Below are positions 51,837 to 59,161 of a DNA stretch of 59,161 nucleotides, piece after piece. The DNA is from Deltaproteobacteria bacterium (GTDB taxonomy: Bacteria; Myxococcota_A; UBA796; SXON01), in assembly GCA_947445035.1 (NCBI GenBank), contig CANFCK010000026.1, positions 1 to 59,161 of the forward strand, in the 5' to 3' direction. The position numbers and the translations under genes were made by a program. Position 1 is the stretch's first letter; the number at the start of each line of letters is the position of its first letter. The notes under the pieces are model-generated. The model did no database searches. It had not been told where the DNA came from and was given only the letters and a program-made list of their open reading frames with translations.

Positions 51837-53011
51837 ATGCATTCTCTTCGTTCTACCGAGCTTTCCCAGGCGCGTTGGCTGCTCGGCGTCTTCCCGGTCG
51901 TGGGCATACTGGGGCCGCGCCAGATCGGGAAGACCACACTCTCCCGCGAGATCGCCCGCGGCTGGGACGGAGCCACATCGACCTTCGACCTGGAGAATCC
52001 GGCCGATGCGGCGCGGCGCGGCTTGCCGACCCGATGCTGGCGCTTGGCTCGCTCCGGGGCCTGGTCGTGCTCGACGAGATACAGCGCCGCCCCGAACTCT
52101 TCCCGGTACTCCGAGTGCTCGCCGACCGGCCAGACTCCAGCGCTCGGTTCGTCGTTCTCGGCTCCGCGGCCCCCGAGCTCCTGAGGCAGGCCTCGGAGTC
52201 GCTCGCGGGCCGGATCGCGTACCAGGAGCTAAGGGGGTTCTCGCTGGCGGCAGTCGGCGGCGATCGCTGGAGGAAACTTTGGGTCCGCGGCGGGTTCCCG
52301 CGCGCCTTCCTCGATCCCGAGCCGGTTTCCGTGGTCTGGCGCTCCGAGTTCGTGCGCACGTTCCTGGAGCGCGACCTCCCGCAGCTCGGTATCGCCGTCC
52401 CGGCCACCACCATGCGCCGGTTCTGGACGATGCTCGCCCACCACCACGGCCAACTATGGAACGGCGCCGAGCTGGCGCGCTCCTTCGGCGTCTCCGAGAT
52501 GACCGTCCGCCGTTATCTCGACCACCTCGCGCAGGCGCTGGTCGTGCGCACGCTCCAGCCATGGCACGCCAACATCGGCAAGCGACAGGTGAAGTCTCCC
52601 CGGGTGTTCCTATCGGATCCGGGAATCGTACACTCGCTCCTGTCCCTCGACGACGAAGCCTCGGTTCTCGGTCACCCCGGGTGCGGGGCCTCGTTCGAGG
52701 GGTTCGTCATCGACCAGGCGGCGCGACTCCTGGGCGCCGATCGGCAGGACCTCTACTTCTGGCGCACCGCGGACGGCGCGGAGCTCGACCTCTCATGGGC
52801 CCGCGGCGCGCGCCGCATCGGCATCGAGGTGAAGCTCACCTCTGCCCCAACCCTCACCCCTTCGATGCGGATCGCGTTGGCTGACCTGCAACTAGAGCGG
52901 CTGCTGGTGGTCCACGCCGGGGACGAGAGCTGGCCGATGGCCGAGCAGGTGGAGGCGGTGTCGATTCGGACGCTGGCGGAGCGGCTGCCCTCGTTCGCTG
53001 CGAAGGGCTGA
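51837..53011 (+). pseudogene. AAA+ ATPase of DUF4143 type, frameshifted by a 5-bp duplication
   Basis: From ATG 51837 the frame reads GILGPRQIGKTTLSREIARG (Walker A) and FDLENPADAARR, then drifts into an Arg/Ser-rich shadow. The correct continuation (LADPMLALGSLRGLVVLDEI with Walker B, and QRRPELFPVLRVLAD) is in the next frame. A tandem CGCGGCGCGG (52012-52021) gives the extra 5 bp; deleting one copy restores AAR-LADPML exactly. The rest is a normal DUF4143-type ATPase to the TGA ending at 53011: VLGSAAPELLRQASESLAGR, GVSEMTVRRYLDHLAQALVV, PGCGASFEGFVIDQAARLLG. Such ATPases are common on mobile or TA-like loci. The gene is probably inactive unless frameshifted. Confidence 0.8.
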
Positions 53012-53121
53012 GTGCGGATGGGCGATGGCGCAGACCTCGGTCGACGACCGCGAGGCTCGGCGTTGAACGTGGCGTGGGCGCGGGCTTGGGTATGTAGAAC
53101 CCGCCCGCGAGTGTAGATGTG

Positions 53122-53160
53122 GTGGGAGAGTTTCGTTTTGCGTAATGGAGAAGATCCCCG
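53122..53160. repeat. 39-bp direct repeat, copy A
   Basis: The sequence begins GTGGGAGAGTTTCGTTTTGC and ends GATCCCCG. An almost identical copy (one mismatch, A versus C at the 31st base) is at 58849-58887. It lies 111 bp after the ATPase remnant. Confidence 0.85.
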
Positions 53161-53405
53161 AAAGGCGTAGAAAGCGAGGATTCAGGAAGCGGCAGGCCAA
53201 CGACGGCGACGGAGGGTGATGGTTCGCACTTCCGTCGGCGACGCCCGCTCAGTCCGTTCCGCGACGGCGGACTCGCCGCCCCTGGGGAGACCGCGAATGT
53301 CACCAGGGATGATCCTGGTCAGCCCCGCCGCTACGCTCGAAGGGGGACGAGCCGCGGGTGAACCAGCATGAGCACAGACGTCGTCGCGATCCACTGGCGG
53401 TGCTC

Positions 53406-53435
53406 TTGTCACAAAATATCTCGAACTGTCAGTAT
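53406..53435 (+). promoter_or_regulatory. Candidate promoter of the 53.5-57.3 kb operon
   Basis: TTGTCA, 18-bp spacer, CAGTAT. This AT-rich stretch stands out in GC-rich DNA, but the -10 match is poor and the distance to the ATG at 53499 leaves a 57-nt leader. Confidence 0.3.
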
Positions 53436-53498
53436 CTGTCGCCCCCCCCCGCCTCGGTCGGCTCTTGGCTACGCTTGGCGCTCCACCAGGGACCTCCG

Positions 53499-53915
53499 AT
53501 GCTCGACACCCATCTCGGCTTTTCAGAACCACAACTCGTGACCAGAGTACAGGGCGGTCAGAACGGGATCGTCTTCCCCATCTCACCGGTCTTCGACGCG
53601 GCTCAGATCAAGTTGATCCGCGCGTCCCTGTTCGCGCAGGCCTTCTCGGTGGGTAACGGGGTGTTGGAGGTCTCGGTCGGCTACCAAATCAGCGACGAGG
53701 GCGTCGTGTGGCCGACGTCGACCACAGCGCCCATCTTCCTCACCGCGGGGGTCTTGCGGACTCAGGAAGGGACGGCCTACGGCAGCTTCGAGGACATCGC
53801 GGCCAACCTCACCAAGAAATACGTCCGCTTCGTCCTCTGGGCCAAGAACACGCCCGGGAACACCGGCCTCGCGACGTGCCTCGCTTCGCTCAGAATCGAG
53901 CGGCGCTCGTGCTGA
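53499..53915 (+). CDS. Unknown protein, first gene of an adhesin-like operon
   Basis: The 138-residue product (ATG 53499, MLDTHLGFSEPQLVTRVQGG) has beta-rich segments (IVFPISPVFDAAQIKLIRAS, VLEVSVGYQISDEGVVWPTS) and no obvious signal peptide. It shows no recognised family. It is 15 bp upstream of the next gene. Its location suggests a secreted or surface-associated structural protein. Confidence 0.6.
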   Translation: MLDTHLGFSEPQLVTRVQGGQNGIVFPISPVFDAAQIKLIRASLFAQAFSVGNGVLEVSVGYQISDEGVVWPTSTTAPIFLTAGVLRTQEGTAYGSFEDIAANLTKKYVRFVLWAKNTPGNTGLATCLASLRIERRSC

Positions 53916-53930
53916 GCGGGGGCTGAGCTC

Positions 53931-55559
53931 ATGGCCTGGACGCGGGTGCGCGACGGGGCGGTGCAACTCGTCGATTCCTCGGGGACGACATGGCTGGGGG
54001 ATACCACTTCCACCGGCACGGTGAACCTGTACGAGTGGTCGATGGTCGGCGATGCGTTGCGGATGTTCCTCCTCGGCCTTGGCCCAGGGTACCTTAACAC
54101 CAAGGCGGCGGCGGCGCTGGCCGGTGTCGACCCAGACGCGCCACCCATCATCTTCATTGACAGCCTCACGGACGCAGGCACGCAACGATTCATCGTCACT
54201 GCGAATGTGAATCCGGGGGACCCGAATCCGCAGGTCCGTAGCACGGTGATCCCGCAGGAGAAGCCGAGCCAGCTGTGGTACTTTACGCTGGTGTACTATG
54301 GCGCTGTCCTCCCGCCGGCCTACGCGGCCTTCCCCGTTCGGCACCCGGACGACGGGGTGTGGAGCGTTCGTGACCAGCAGGCCACCTTCGATGTCTTTTA
54401 CAAGGACCCCAGCATTGTACACCTGCCTGGAGGCCAGGGATGGCTGATGTTATTGTCCCGGGCGCGTAAGCTGAGCAGCGAGGTGGCAGCGGCAAAAGCA
54501 GCCGGCACGCCGCCCGACCTTGGCCCTGAGGGCTGCCTCTCCGACATCGTGGCCTACCGGGCGCTCGAAGCCGACCCGGGTTTTGAGGACGCCACTACCG
54601 TAACAGGCCCCTATTGGATCGGAGTGAACATACGCACCCTCGGTGCGGTCAGCGCCGGCGTTCGCTTCTGGCTCTCGGTGCCCACCGGTGCGATGTTGTC
54701 CGCCAATACGCTGGCGGTGTACTTCGTCGTCGAGGCCACCCGGTACGCGGCCGGTGTTCAGGGTGACGCCGAGCCCATCTTCGACGCGCTCCGAGACCTG
54801 GACCGACAGAGCACGTCGAAGTTCGAATCCTGCCTGGGCGTACACCTCATCGGCCTGGCTGACCTCCTCGGTCAACCCTGGGGCGACGAGGACGTGTGGG
54901 CTGCGACGGCCTCAGCGGGGCGCTACAAGGTCCCGCGCACCGTTGGGGTCACGTACGTGTGGTACGACGACGGCAGCGGAGCTCCCTCCACGGAATTGGT
55001 GGATTTCTCGGAGTACGTGAAACTTGCCGATCCGGCCTGCGCCCGATGTTCGCTCGACCCGTCGACGATCGGGACGGTGGAGTATCTGCGCTTCTTCACC
55101 GCGGTCATCCCCCGGGGCCGCGACTGGCTGGACCTGGGCAACCGGGACGATCAGCACGGGCTGTGGATGGCAACGCCCATCGCGACTGGAGCCTACACGG
55201 TCGTGCGAAAGGATGGGAGCCGCGGGCCCACGGCGGCCGGGGTCGACTGGTTGTTGAAGGGCTCCCGTCCCTTCGAGCCGGCGGTGTACGATGTGGCCAG
55301 CCGGGAGGACGGTGCACTTACGCCCTTCGCCTACCCAATCGACCCCGATCCCGTGCGTCTGACCACAGGCGAATGGCGTGTGGACTGGGGCCTTCAGGAG
55401 GATCGCAACAACATCCCTGTCCTCATGGAGACCCAGAACGACGACGTCGAGGTCTGTGCGAGCGCGGTCGCCGCCCTGCTCGGCGACGAACAGCCGGCGC
55501 TGCGCCATCCGCACCTGTTCCACCTGTTCCGTCTCGCCGGCGACGAGGGGGGGGACTGA
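53931..55559 (+). CDS. Unknown protein, middle gene of an adhesin-like operon
   Basis: The 542-residue product has repeating beta-like blocks (GPYWIGVNIRTLGAVSAGVR, DPSIVHLPGGQGWLMLLSRA, WRVDWGLQEDRNNIPVLMET). The blocks resemble those of five-bladed beta-propeller glycosidase-like folds, but no catalytic residue set can be confirmed. No signal peptide is seen. It begins 15 bp after the previous stop, and its stop is immediately followed by the next ATG. Confidence 0.6.
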   Translation: MAWTRVRDGAVQLVDSSGTTWLGDTTSTGTVNLYEWSMVGDALRMFLLGLGPGYLNTKAAAALAGVDPDAPPIIFIDSLTDAGTQRFIVTANVNPGDPNPQVRSTVIPQEKPSQLWYFTLVYYGAVLPPAYAAFPVRHPDDGVWSVRDQQATFDVFYKDPSIVHLPGGQGWLMLLSRARKLSSEVAAAKAAGTPPDLGPEGCLSDIVAYRALEADPGFEDATTVTGPYWIGVNIRTLGAVSAGVRFWLSVPTGAMLSANTLAVYFVVEATRYAAGVQGDAEPIFDALRDLDRQSTSKFESCLGVHLIGLADLLGQPWGDEDVWAATASAGRYKVPRTVGVTYVWYDDGSGAPSTELVDFSEYVKLADPACARCSLDPSTIGTVEYLRFFTAVIPRGRDWLDLGNRDDQHGLWMATPIATGAYTVVRKDGSRGPTAAGVDWLLKGSRPFEPAVYDVASREDGALTPFAYPIDPDPVRLTTGEWRVDWGLQEDRNNIPVLMETQNDDVEVCASAVAALLGDEQPALRHPHLFHLFRLAGDEGGD

Positions 55560-57347
55560 ATGGCCCGCGCGGCCCTGCATGCTCGGGCGGCGATAGGGCT
55601 GCTACTGCTGGGCGGGCACGCCACCGCGCGCGGTGCTGAGCTTGTGGATCCGACGCTACGGCAGAGTTGGAGCGGCGCCACTGCTCGCGGGTTGCTCGGG
55701 TACACCCTGGCGTCGGCAGACGTCGATGGTGACGGTGCGGCGGATTTGCTGGCTGGGAACCCCGGGTATGATGGGCCAGGCGCAGTCGTGGTCTACGCGC
55801 ACGATGGGGCGGGGTTTGCGACCGAGCCGAGCTACCTGCTACCCGGTGCCCGCTCAGACAGCGAAATCGGCCGGCAACTCGCGACCGGCGACCTCGATGG
55901 CGACGGCGTGGAAGACATCCTTGGCGCCGGGACGGTTCCGGGTGTCGAGATATTCTACGGAGGCGTTGCCGGGCCGAGCGCTGGGCTGGCGCTGGTCGGC
56001 GACGGCTTAGGTGACTTCGGCGAGCAACTGGCCGCAGGCGACGTCAACGGCGACGGCATCGCCGATGCCCTGGTGGGCAGCCCCCTGTATTCTGGGTCGG
56101 AAGACTACTTCGCTGTCCTCCACACCTACCTCGGCGGGGTGGAGGGGGTATCGACCCCCGACTGGTCGGACCCTTGGTCGTGCTACTCCGAGTACAATTG
56201 GTGCGCACTGACCTCACCAGGAGACGTCGACGGTGACGGCTTCGGCGACGCGCTGGTGGGCCTTCAGGGGTTCAGTGCCCGCGCAGAGATTTGGTTCGGC
56301 GGGACGGACGGGTGGCGGGACATGATCACGGTGGAGGGGGCGCCCTCAAGCTATCAGCTGTTCGGCTCGGTCGTCAGCGGCGTCGGCGACATCAACGGCG
56401 ACGGTTACGCCGACGTCGGCGTGGCCGACCCCGCGTACTACTCGGACGGCGACGATCGGGCAGGCCGCGTCTACCTCTACTATGGCGCGAGCGACGAGCC
56501 GGCAGCGACGGGTGACATCCTCATCCCGGCTGCTGGATTCCGCGGCTTCGGCGGTGAGCTGGCTGGCGGCGACCTCGACGCTGATGGCGTGTCCGACGTC
56601 GTAGCCAGGGTCTTCATCTCGAGCGACGCCACCGATGACTGCGGCGTGCTAGTCTTTCCAGGGGCGCCGGCCGGCGTACTGGACGAGCCTCAACTGATCG
56701 TCGAGTCGGGGTACGTCTACGAGCAGCGCTTCCTGGTGATCGACGACGCCGACGGTGACGGGAGCGACGAGCTCCTGCTGGGGCTGTACTTGGACGGCAC
56801 CGAGTTCCAGGGCACCCTCCACCTCTACGGCGGCATCCCGACCTCCGACGCGGACGTCGACGCCGATGGCTTTTCCGCCGGTCCCGATTGCGACGACACC
56901 GACGCCGCCATCCACCCCGGCGCCGCCGAAACCTGCGATGGCCTCGACGAAGACTGCGATGGCCAGAGGGACGAGGGGGCGACGGACGCGACCTCCTGGT
57001 CCACCGACGCGGACGGCGACGGGTTCACCGTTGGCGATGCCATCGAGGCATGCGCGGCGCCGGCGGGCACCGCGGCGCCAACGGCTCTGGACTGCGACGA
57101 CACCGACGCGAGCGTGTTTCCCGGCGCCACCGAGGTCCCGGGCGACGGCATCGACCAGGACTGCGACGGGGTGAGCACTGAGGCGGGCGATTCCGGCGAT
57201 CCGACGACCGAACCCGCATGCGGATGTGAGGCGGCTGGCCGCGGCTGGCAGGCGCTGCCAGTGGCGTTGGCGTTGGCGTTGAGGCGGGGAGCCTTCCGAC
57301 GCTTCGCGCAGACCGGTCGGCAAGGTGGGAATGGCGGCCGCGTCTGA
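55560..57347 (+). CDS. FG-GAP/MopE-like repeat protein with MYXO-CTERM-type tail
   Basis: The 595-residue product has a signal peptide (ALHARAAIGLLLLGGHATARGA). Seven or so FG-GAP-like repeats (residues ~40-410) follow, each with a calcium-loop pattern such as SADVDGDGAADLLAG, GDLDGDGVEDILGA, GDVNGDGIADALVGS. MopE-like repeats follow: DADGFSAGPDCDDTDAAIHP, ETCDGLDEDCDGQRDEG and DCDDTDASVFPGATEVPG. The end is CGCEAAGRGWQALPVALALA followed by LRRGAFRR, resembling a MYXO-CTERM sorting signal (CGC, hydrophobic, Arg). It is therefore probably a calcium-binding surface protein. ATG at 55560 directly follows the previous stop. Confidence 0.85.
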   Translation: MARAALHARAAIGLLLLGGHATARGAELVDPTLRQSWSGATARGLLGYTLASADVDGDGAADLLAGNPGYDGPGAVVVYAHDGAGFATEPSYLLPGARSDSEIGRQLATGDLDGDGVEDILGAGTVPGVEIFYGGVAGPSAGLALVGDGLGDFGEQLAAGDVNGDGIADALVGSPLYSGSEDYFAVLHTYLGGVEGVSTPDWSDPWSCYSEYNWCALTSPGDVDGDGFGDALVGLQGFSARAEIWFGGTDGWRDMITVEGAPSSYQLFGSVVSGVGDINGDGYADVGVADPAYYSDGDDRAGRVYLYYGASDEPAATGDILIPAAGFRGFGGELAGGDLDADGVSDVVARVFISSDATDDCGVLVFPGAPAGVLDEPQLIVESGYVYEQRFLVIDDADGDGSDELLLGLYLDGTEFQGTLHLYGGIPTSDADVDADGFSAGPDCDDTDAAIHPGAAETCDGLDEDCDGQRDEGATDATSWSTDADGDGFTVGDAIEACAAPAGTAAPTALDCDDTDASVFPGATEVPGDGIDQDCDGVSTEAGDSGDPTTEPACGCEAAGRGWQALPVALALALRRGAFRRFAQTGRQGGNGGRV

Positions 57348-57401
57348 TCCTGGACCACCGCCCCTCCACCGCTCCGCCACCGCCAGCCCCGCCCTCAAGA
57401 C

Positions 57402-57871
57402 CTACTCCCAGGCACCCGCCGTGGTCCGCAGCCCCAGGCGCTCCTTCATGGCCTGCAACCTCCGGTACAGCGCCGGATCCACTCGCGCGCACACGTCCTT
57501 CCGGGCGGAGCCGCCGCGTCGTAGCCGAGCGGGTTCCCGATCGCCGGGACGAGCCACGCGGGCGCGCCGCTGGCCGCCGGGGGCACCATCTCCAGTCGCG
57601 CCAGGATAGCGACGAGCAGCGCAGTCGGTACTTCTTCGGTCCCCCGCGGCGATTCGGCCCGCGGCGCCTCGGCGCGCCGAAGCGCCGCTAGGCGCGGGCG
57701 GACGGGCGCAGCCTCGCCGCCCGCCTTGTCCACCGCCGGCACGACCTCGCGTTGGGCAACGGTTCCCGAGGTCACGCCCCCCCACGCCACGGGCCCGGCG
57801 CCCCACAGCGTCCCCGCCCCGCGGCGCTCCGCGGCATCGGCCTCGGCGCGCGCGCGGAGGGGATCAGGCAT
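57402..57871 (-). pseudogene. Decayed second gene of a ParA-like operon
   Basis: The minus-strand frame from ATG 57871 (MPDPLRARAEADAAERRGAG) overlaps the stop of the upstream ParA-like frame by 8 bp. It continues as a Pro/Ala-rich protein, then leaves frame near 57520. The next frame carries SARKDVCARVDPALYRRLQA, MKERLGLRTTAGAWE and a stop at 57402, resembling the C-terminal end of a small DNA-binding partner. I infer one frameshift. Its position suggests a ParB-like or RHH-type partner. Confidence 0.5.
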
Positions 57872-58789
57872 CGTCGTCCCAGCCGCGGATGTGCACGGCG
57901 GACGCCGCGTTGGTGCCCAGCGGCGGCAGCGCGCTGTCGGGGCGGATGCGGGCCCACACCACGCCGGCCAGCGATTCGAGGCCCTGGAGGAACTCGCACG
58001 GGGCCCCACGCCGGGCCAAAGTCCAGAGGGACTGGCGACAGTTGAGCGCCGCGCGCATCTCGTCGGTGCGAGGCAGCGGCCTCGGGAGGTAGGAGAACCC
58101 GCCGGTGTGGTCCGACGCGCCGTGAATGACCGCGGCATCGTGCACCCACTCGTGCTTGGGCACGGCGTCGATGCGGACGAGCACGATCTCGGTGTTGGCG
58201 GGGGTCGCCCGGAGCATCCGGATCAGGTTCGCAGAGGCGTCGGACCCTCGCGCCGGCCTTGCCGGCCGGCTCCGGGCCCGGGGGTCGGGCGGCGTCGCGC
58301 GCTCTGTCGCGCGCGTCGCTGCGAGTCTCGCGACCCGCCGCCCTCCCGTCGCCTTCGGCGACCACCGTCGGTGGGTGCGATGAGCAGGACACCGGGCCGA
58401 GAGCCGCCCTTCTTGACCGGCGGGGTGTCCACGACGATCGCGTCGAACCGCCCGAAGCGCCCCGGCCCGGAGCGGTAGCGCACGTCCATGGCGTGCGCCG
58501 CCGCGAGGCCGACCACGGTGATGCTGACGGCGCCGCGCTGAACGCGCGAAACGTCTGGATCGGACTCGGAGATGCCGAGGCGCCGGCGCGCGTCGAGCTG
58601 GTCGTCGGTGACCAGGTAGAGCACGTCCAGCCCGGCGAAGGCGAGCCGCTCCGCGAGGCTCGCAGAGGGTACGTCCTCCCCGCCCCGGCCGCCATCCGCA
58701 GCGGAGCCAACAGCTTCGGCGCTTCGTTACGGGAGCCGCCAGGTCATGCGGCCTCCGCTGGCCTCGTTCGCGCAGGTCTCGAGGATCAT
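57864..58789 (-). pseudogene. Degraded ParA/MinD-like ATPase gene
   Basis: Segments of a P-loop ATPase occur in three minus-strand frames between ATG 58789 and the stop at 57864. They read, in order, MILETCANEASGGR (start with degenerate Walker A), SASLAERLAFAGLDVLYLVT, GRFGRFDAIVVDTPPVKKGG (Walker B-like) and GVLLIAPTDGG, then LIRMLRATPANTEIVLVRID, AVPKHEWVHDAAVIHGASDH and GLESLAGVVWARIRPDS. TAA and frame changes interrupt it near 58730, 58675 and 58370. ParA-family identity rests on these motifs; the degenerate Walker A leaves room for a related P-loop family. Confidence 0.6.
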
Positions 58790-58848
58790 GCGCGTTCAAG
58801 CCGCCACTTGGCCCGAGTCGTAGGCGAATTCGTAGGGGTGTACTTCAA

Positions 58849-58887
58849 GTGGGAGAGTTTCGTTTTGCGTAATGGAGACGATCCCCG
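58849..58887. repeat. 39-bp direct repeat, copy B
   Basis: Second copy of the repeat at 53122-53160, same orientation, one mismatch. It lies 60 bp upstream of the ParA-like remnant start on the opposite strand. Confidence 0.85.
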
Positions 58888-59050
58888 TGCACCGGAGAAA
58901 GCGCGGTGTCAAGGGGAGGATCGACGGAGCTCAGGAGGCGGGGTGACTCGCGCGCGGCCCGCCCGGGAGCTCACTTCGAGTCTGGGTCGATCCCCGCCGC
59001 GAGCAGGCGCTCGGTAAACACTCAGCGCGCCCGTGGGGGCCGGCTCCCAA

Positions 59051-59074
59051 CTCCCGGGTGACGCTCCCGGGTGA
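59051..59074. repeat. Two tandem 11-bp repeats upstream of the last gene
   Basis: CTCCCGGGTGA occurs at 59051-59061 and 59064-59074, 13 bp apart in the same orientation. They lie directly before the start of the truncated gene at 59083 and could form a binding site or iteron pair. Confidence 0.55.
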
Positions 59075-59082
59075 GGTGCGAA

Positions 59083-59161
59083 ATGGAGTCGGAGGATCAA
59101 TTCCGGGTGTTCAGCCCCGAGGAGCGAGCGGCGCTCGTTGCGGCGGCGCAGGCGTGGGAGG
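59083..59161 (+). CDS. Truncated gene at the window edge
   Basis: The reading frame starts at ATG 59083 (MESEDQFRVFSPEERAALVA...) and runs off the window. A Shine-Dalgarno-like GAGGTG (59073-59078) lies 4 nt upstream. Only 26 residues are visible, so no family can be assigned. Confidence 0.5.
   Translation, partial: MESEDQFRVFSPEERAALVAAAQAWE

Larger units (their letters stand above)
53012..53498. other. Non-coding stretch with repeat copy and candidate promoter
   Basis: No gene is recognised here. It contains the first copy of the 39-bp repeat (53122-53160) and, near its right end, TTGTCA (53406-53411) with a weak CAGTAT (53430-53435) 18 bp later that could serve as promoter for the following operon. 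Confidence 0.45.

Overview
The window is high-GC DNA from what looks like a member of the Myxococcota (deltaproteobacterial lineage). The inference rests on content: MopE-like DCDD/CDGxDEDCDG repeats with an FG-GAP protein ending in a MYXO-CTERM-like tail, a TIGR02996-type repeat-companion domain, a Ser/Thr kinase with a transmembrane anchor and Pro-rich tail, many small lipoproteins, and complete tmRNA and tRNA-Val genes. No 16S rRNA is present, so the taxonomy stays an inference.

Left end, 1-5.9 kb: an accessory island. It has gene remnants, an AlbA_2/HATPase regulator, an XRE regulator with a candidate palindromic operator, a divergent coiled-coil gene, an excisionase-like HTH ORF and a tyrosine integrase. 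The last 41 codons of the integrase are read antisense through the 3' end of ssrA (tmRNA), the classic attachment site. 

6.2-20.1 kb is mostly housekeeping and cell-envelope: NrnA-type DHH phosphoesterase divergent from a DEAD-box RNA helicase, an adenosine deaminase-family protein lacking the second active-site Asp, a secreted DUF4097-like protein, a kinase with its exported partner, an SDR, a bifunctional penicillin-binding protein, and several genes of unknown function.

20.1-31.9 kb: a TIGR02996-type gene, then the most striking locus, a protein of about 3,118 residues. It starts with a DUF4157 (eCIS-core) HELTH metalloprotease-like domain, then a beta-repeat region, Glu/Gly low-complexity DNA, a long helical stalk, annexin-like repeats, a hydrophobic glycine-rich stretch, an FAD/NAD-binding-like Rossmann domain and a C-terminal P-loop (zeta-toxin/kinase-like) domain. 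It is followed by a 62-residue ORF coupled by a 4-bp ATGA overlap, a candidate immunity or chaperone gene. A CreD-like membrane protein is divergent.

32.2-38.8 kb (minus strand): a six-gene unit exbB-exbD-tonB-receptor-lipoprotein-arylsulfotransferase in which every junction overlaps by 1-4 bp; the receptor itself carries an N-terminal TonB C-terminal domain. 

38.8-51.3 kb: M14 peptidase, small membrane proteins, tRNA-Val(CAC), a cyclase-like protein, a class I aminotransferase, sucA, exonuclease III, a CAP-domain lipoprotein, an amidase, and a GNAT-YaiI/DUF188 fusion. 

51.3-59.2 kb is a second accessory and decaying region: remnants of small genes, a DUF4143 ATPase broken by a 5-bp duplication, a three-gene exported/adhesin-like operon, a degraded ParA-like operon, and two copies of a 39-bp repeat that bracket about 5.7 kb.
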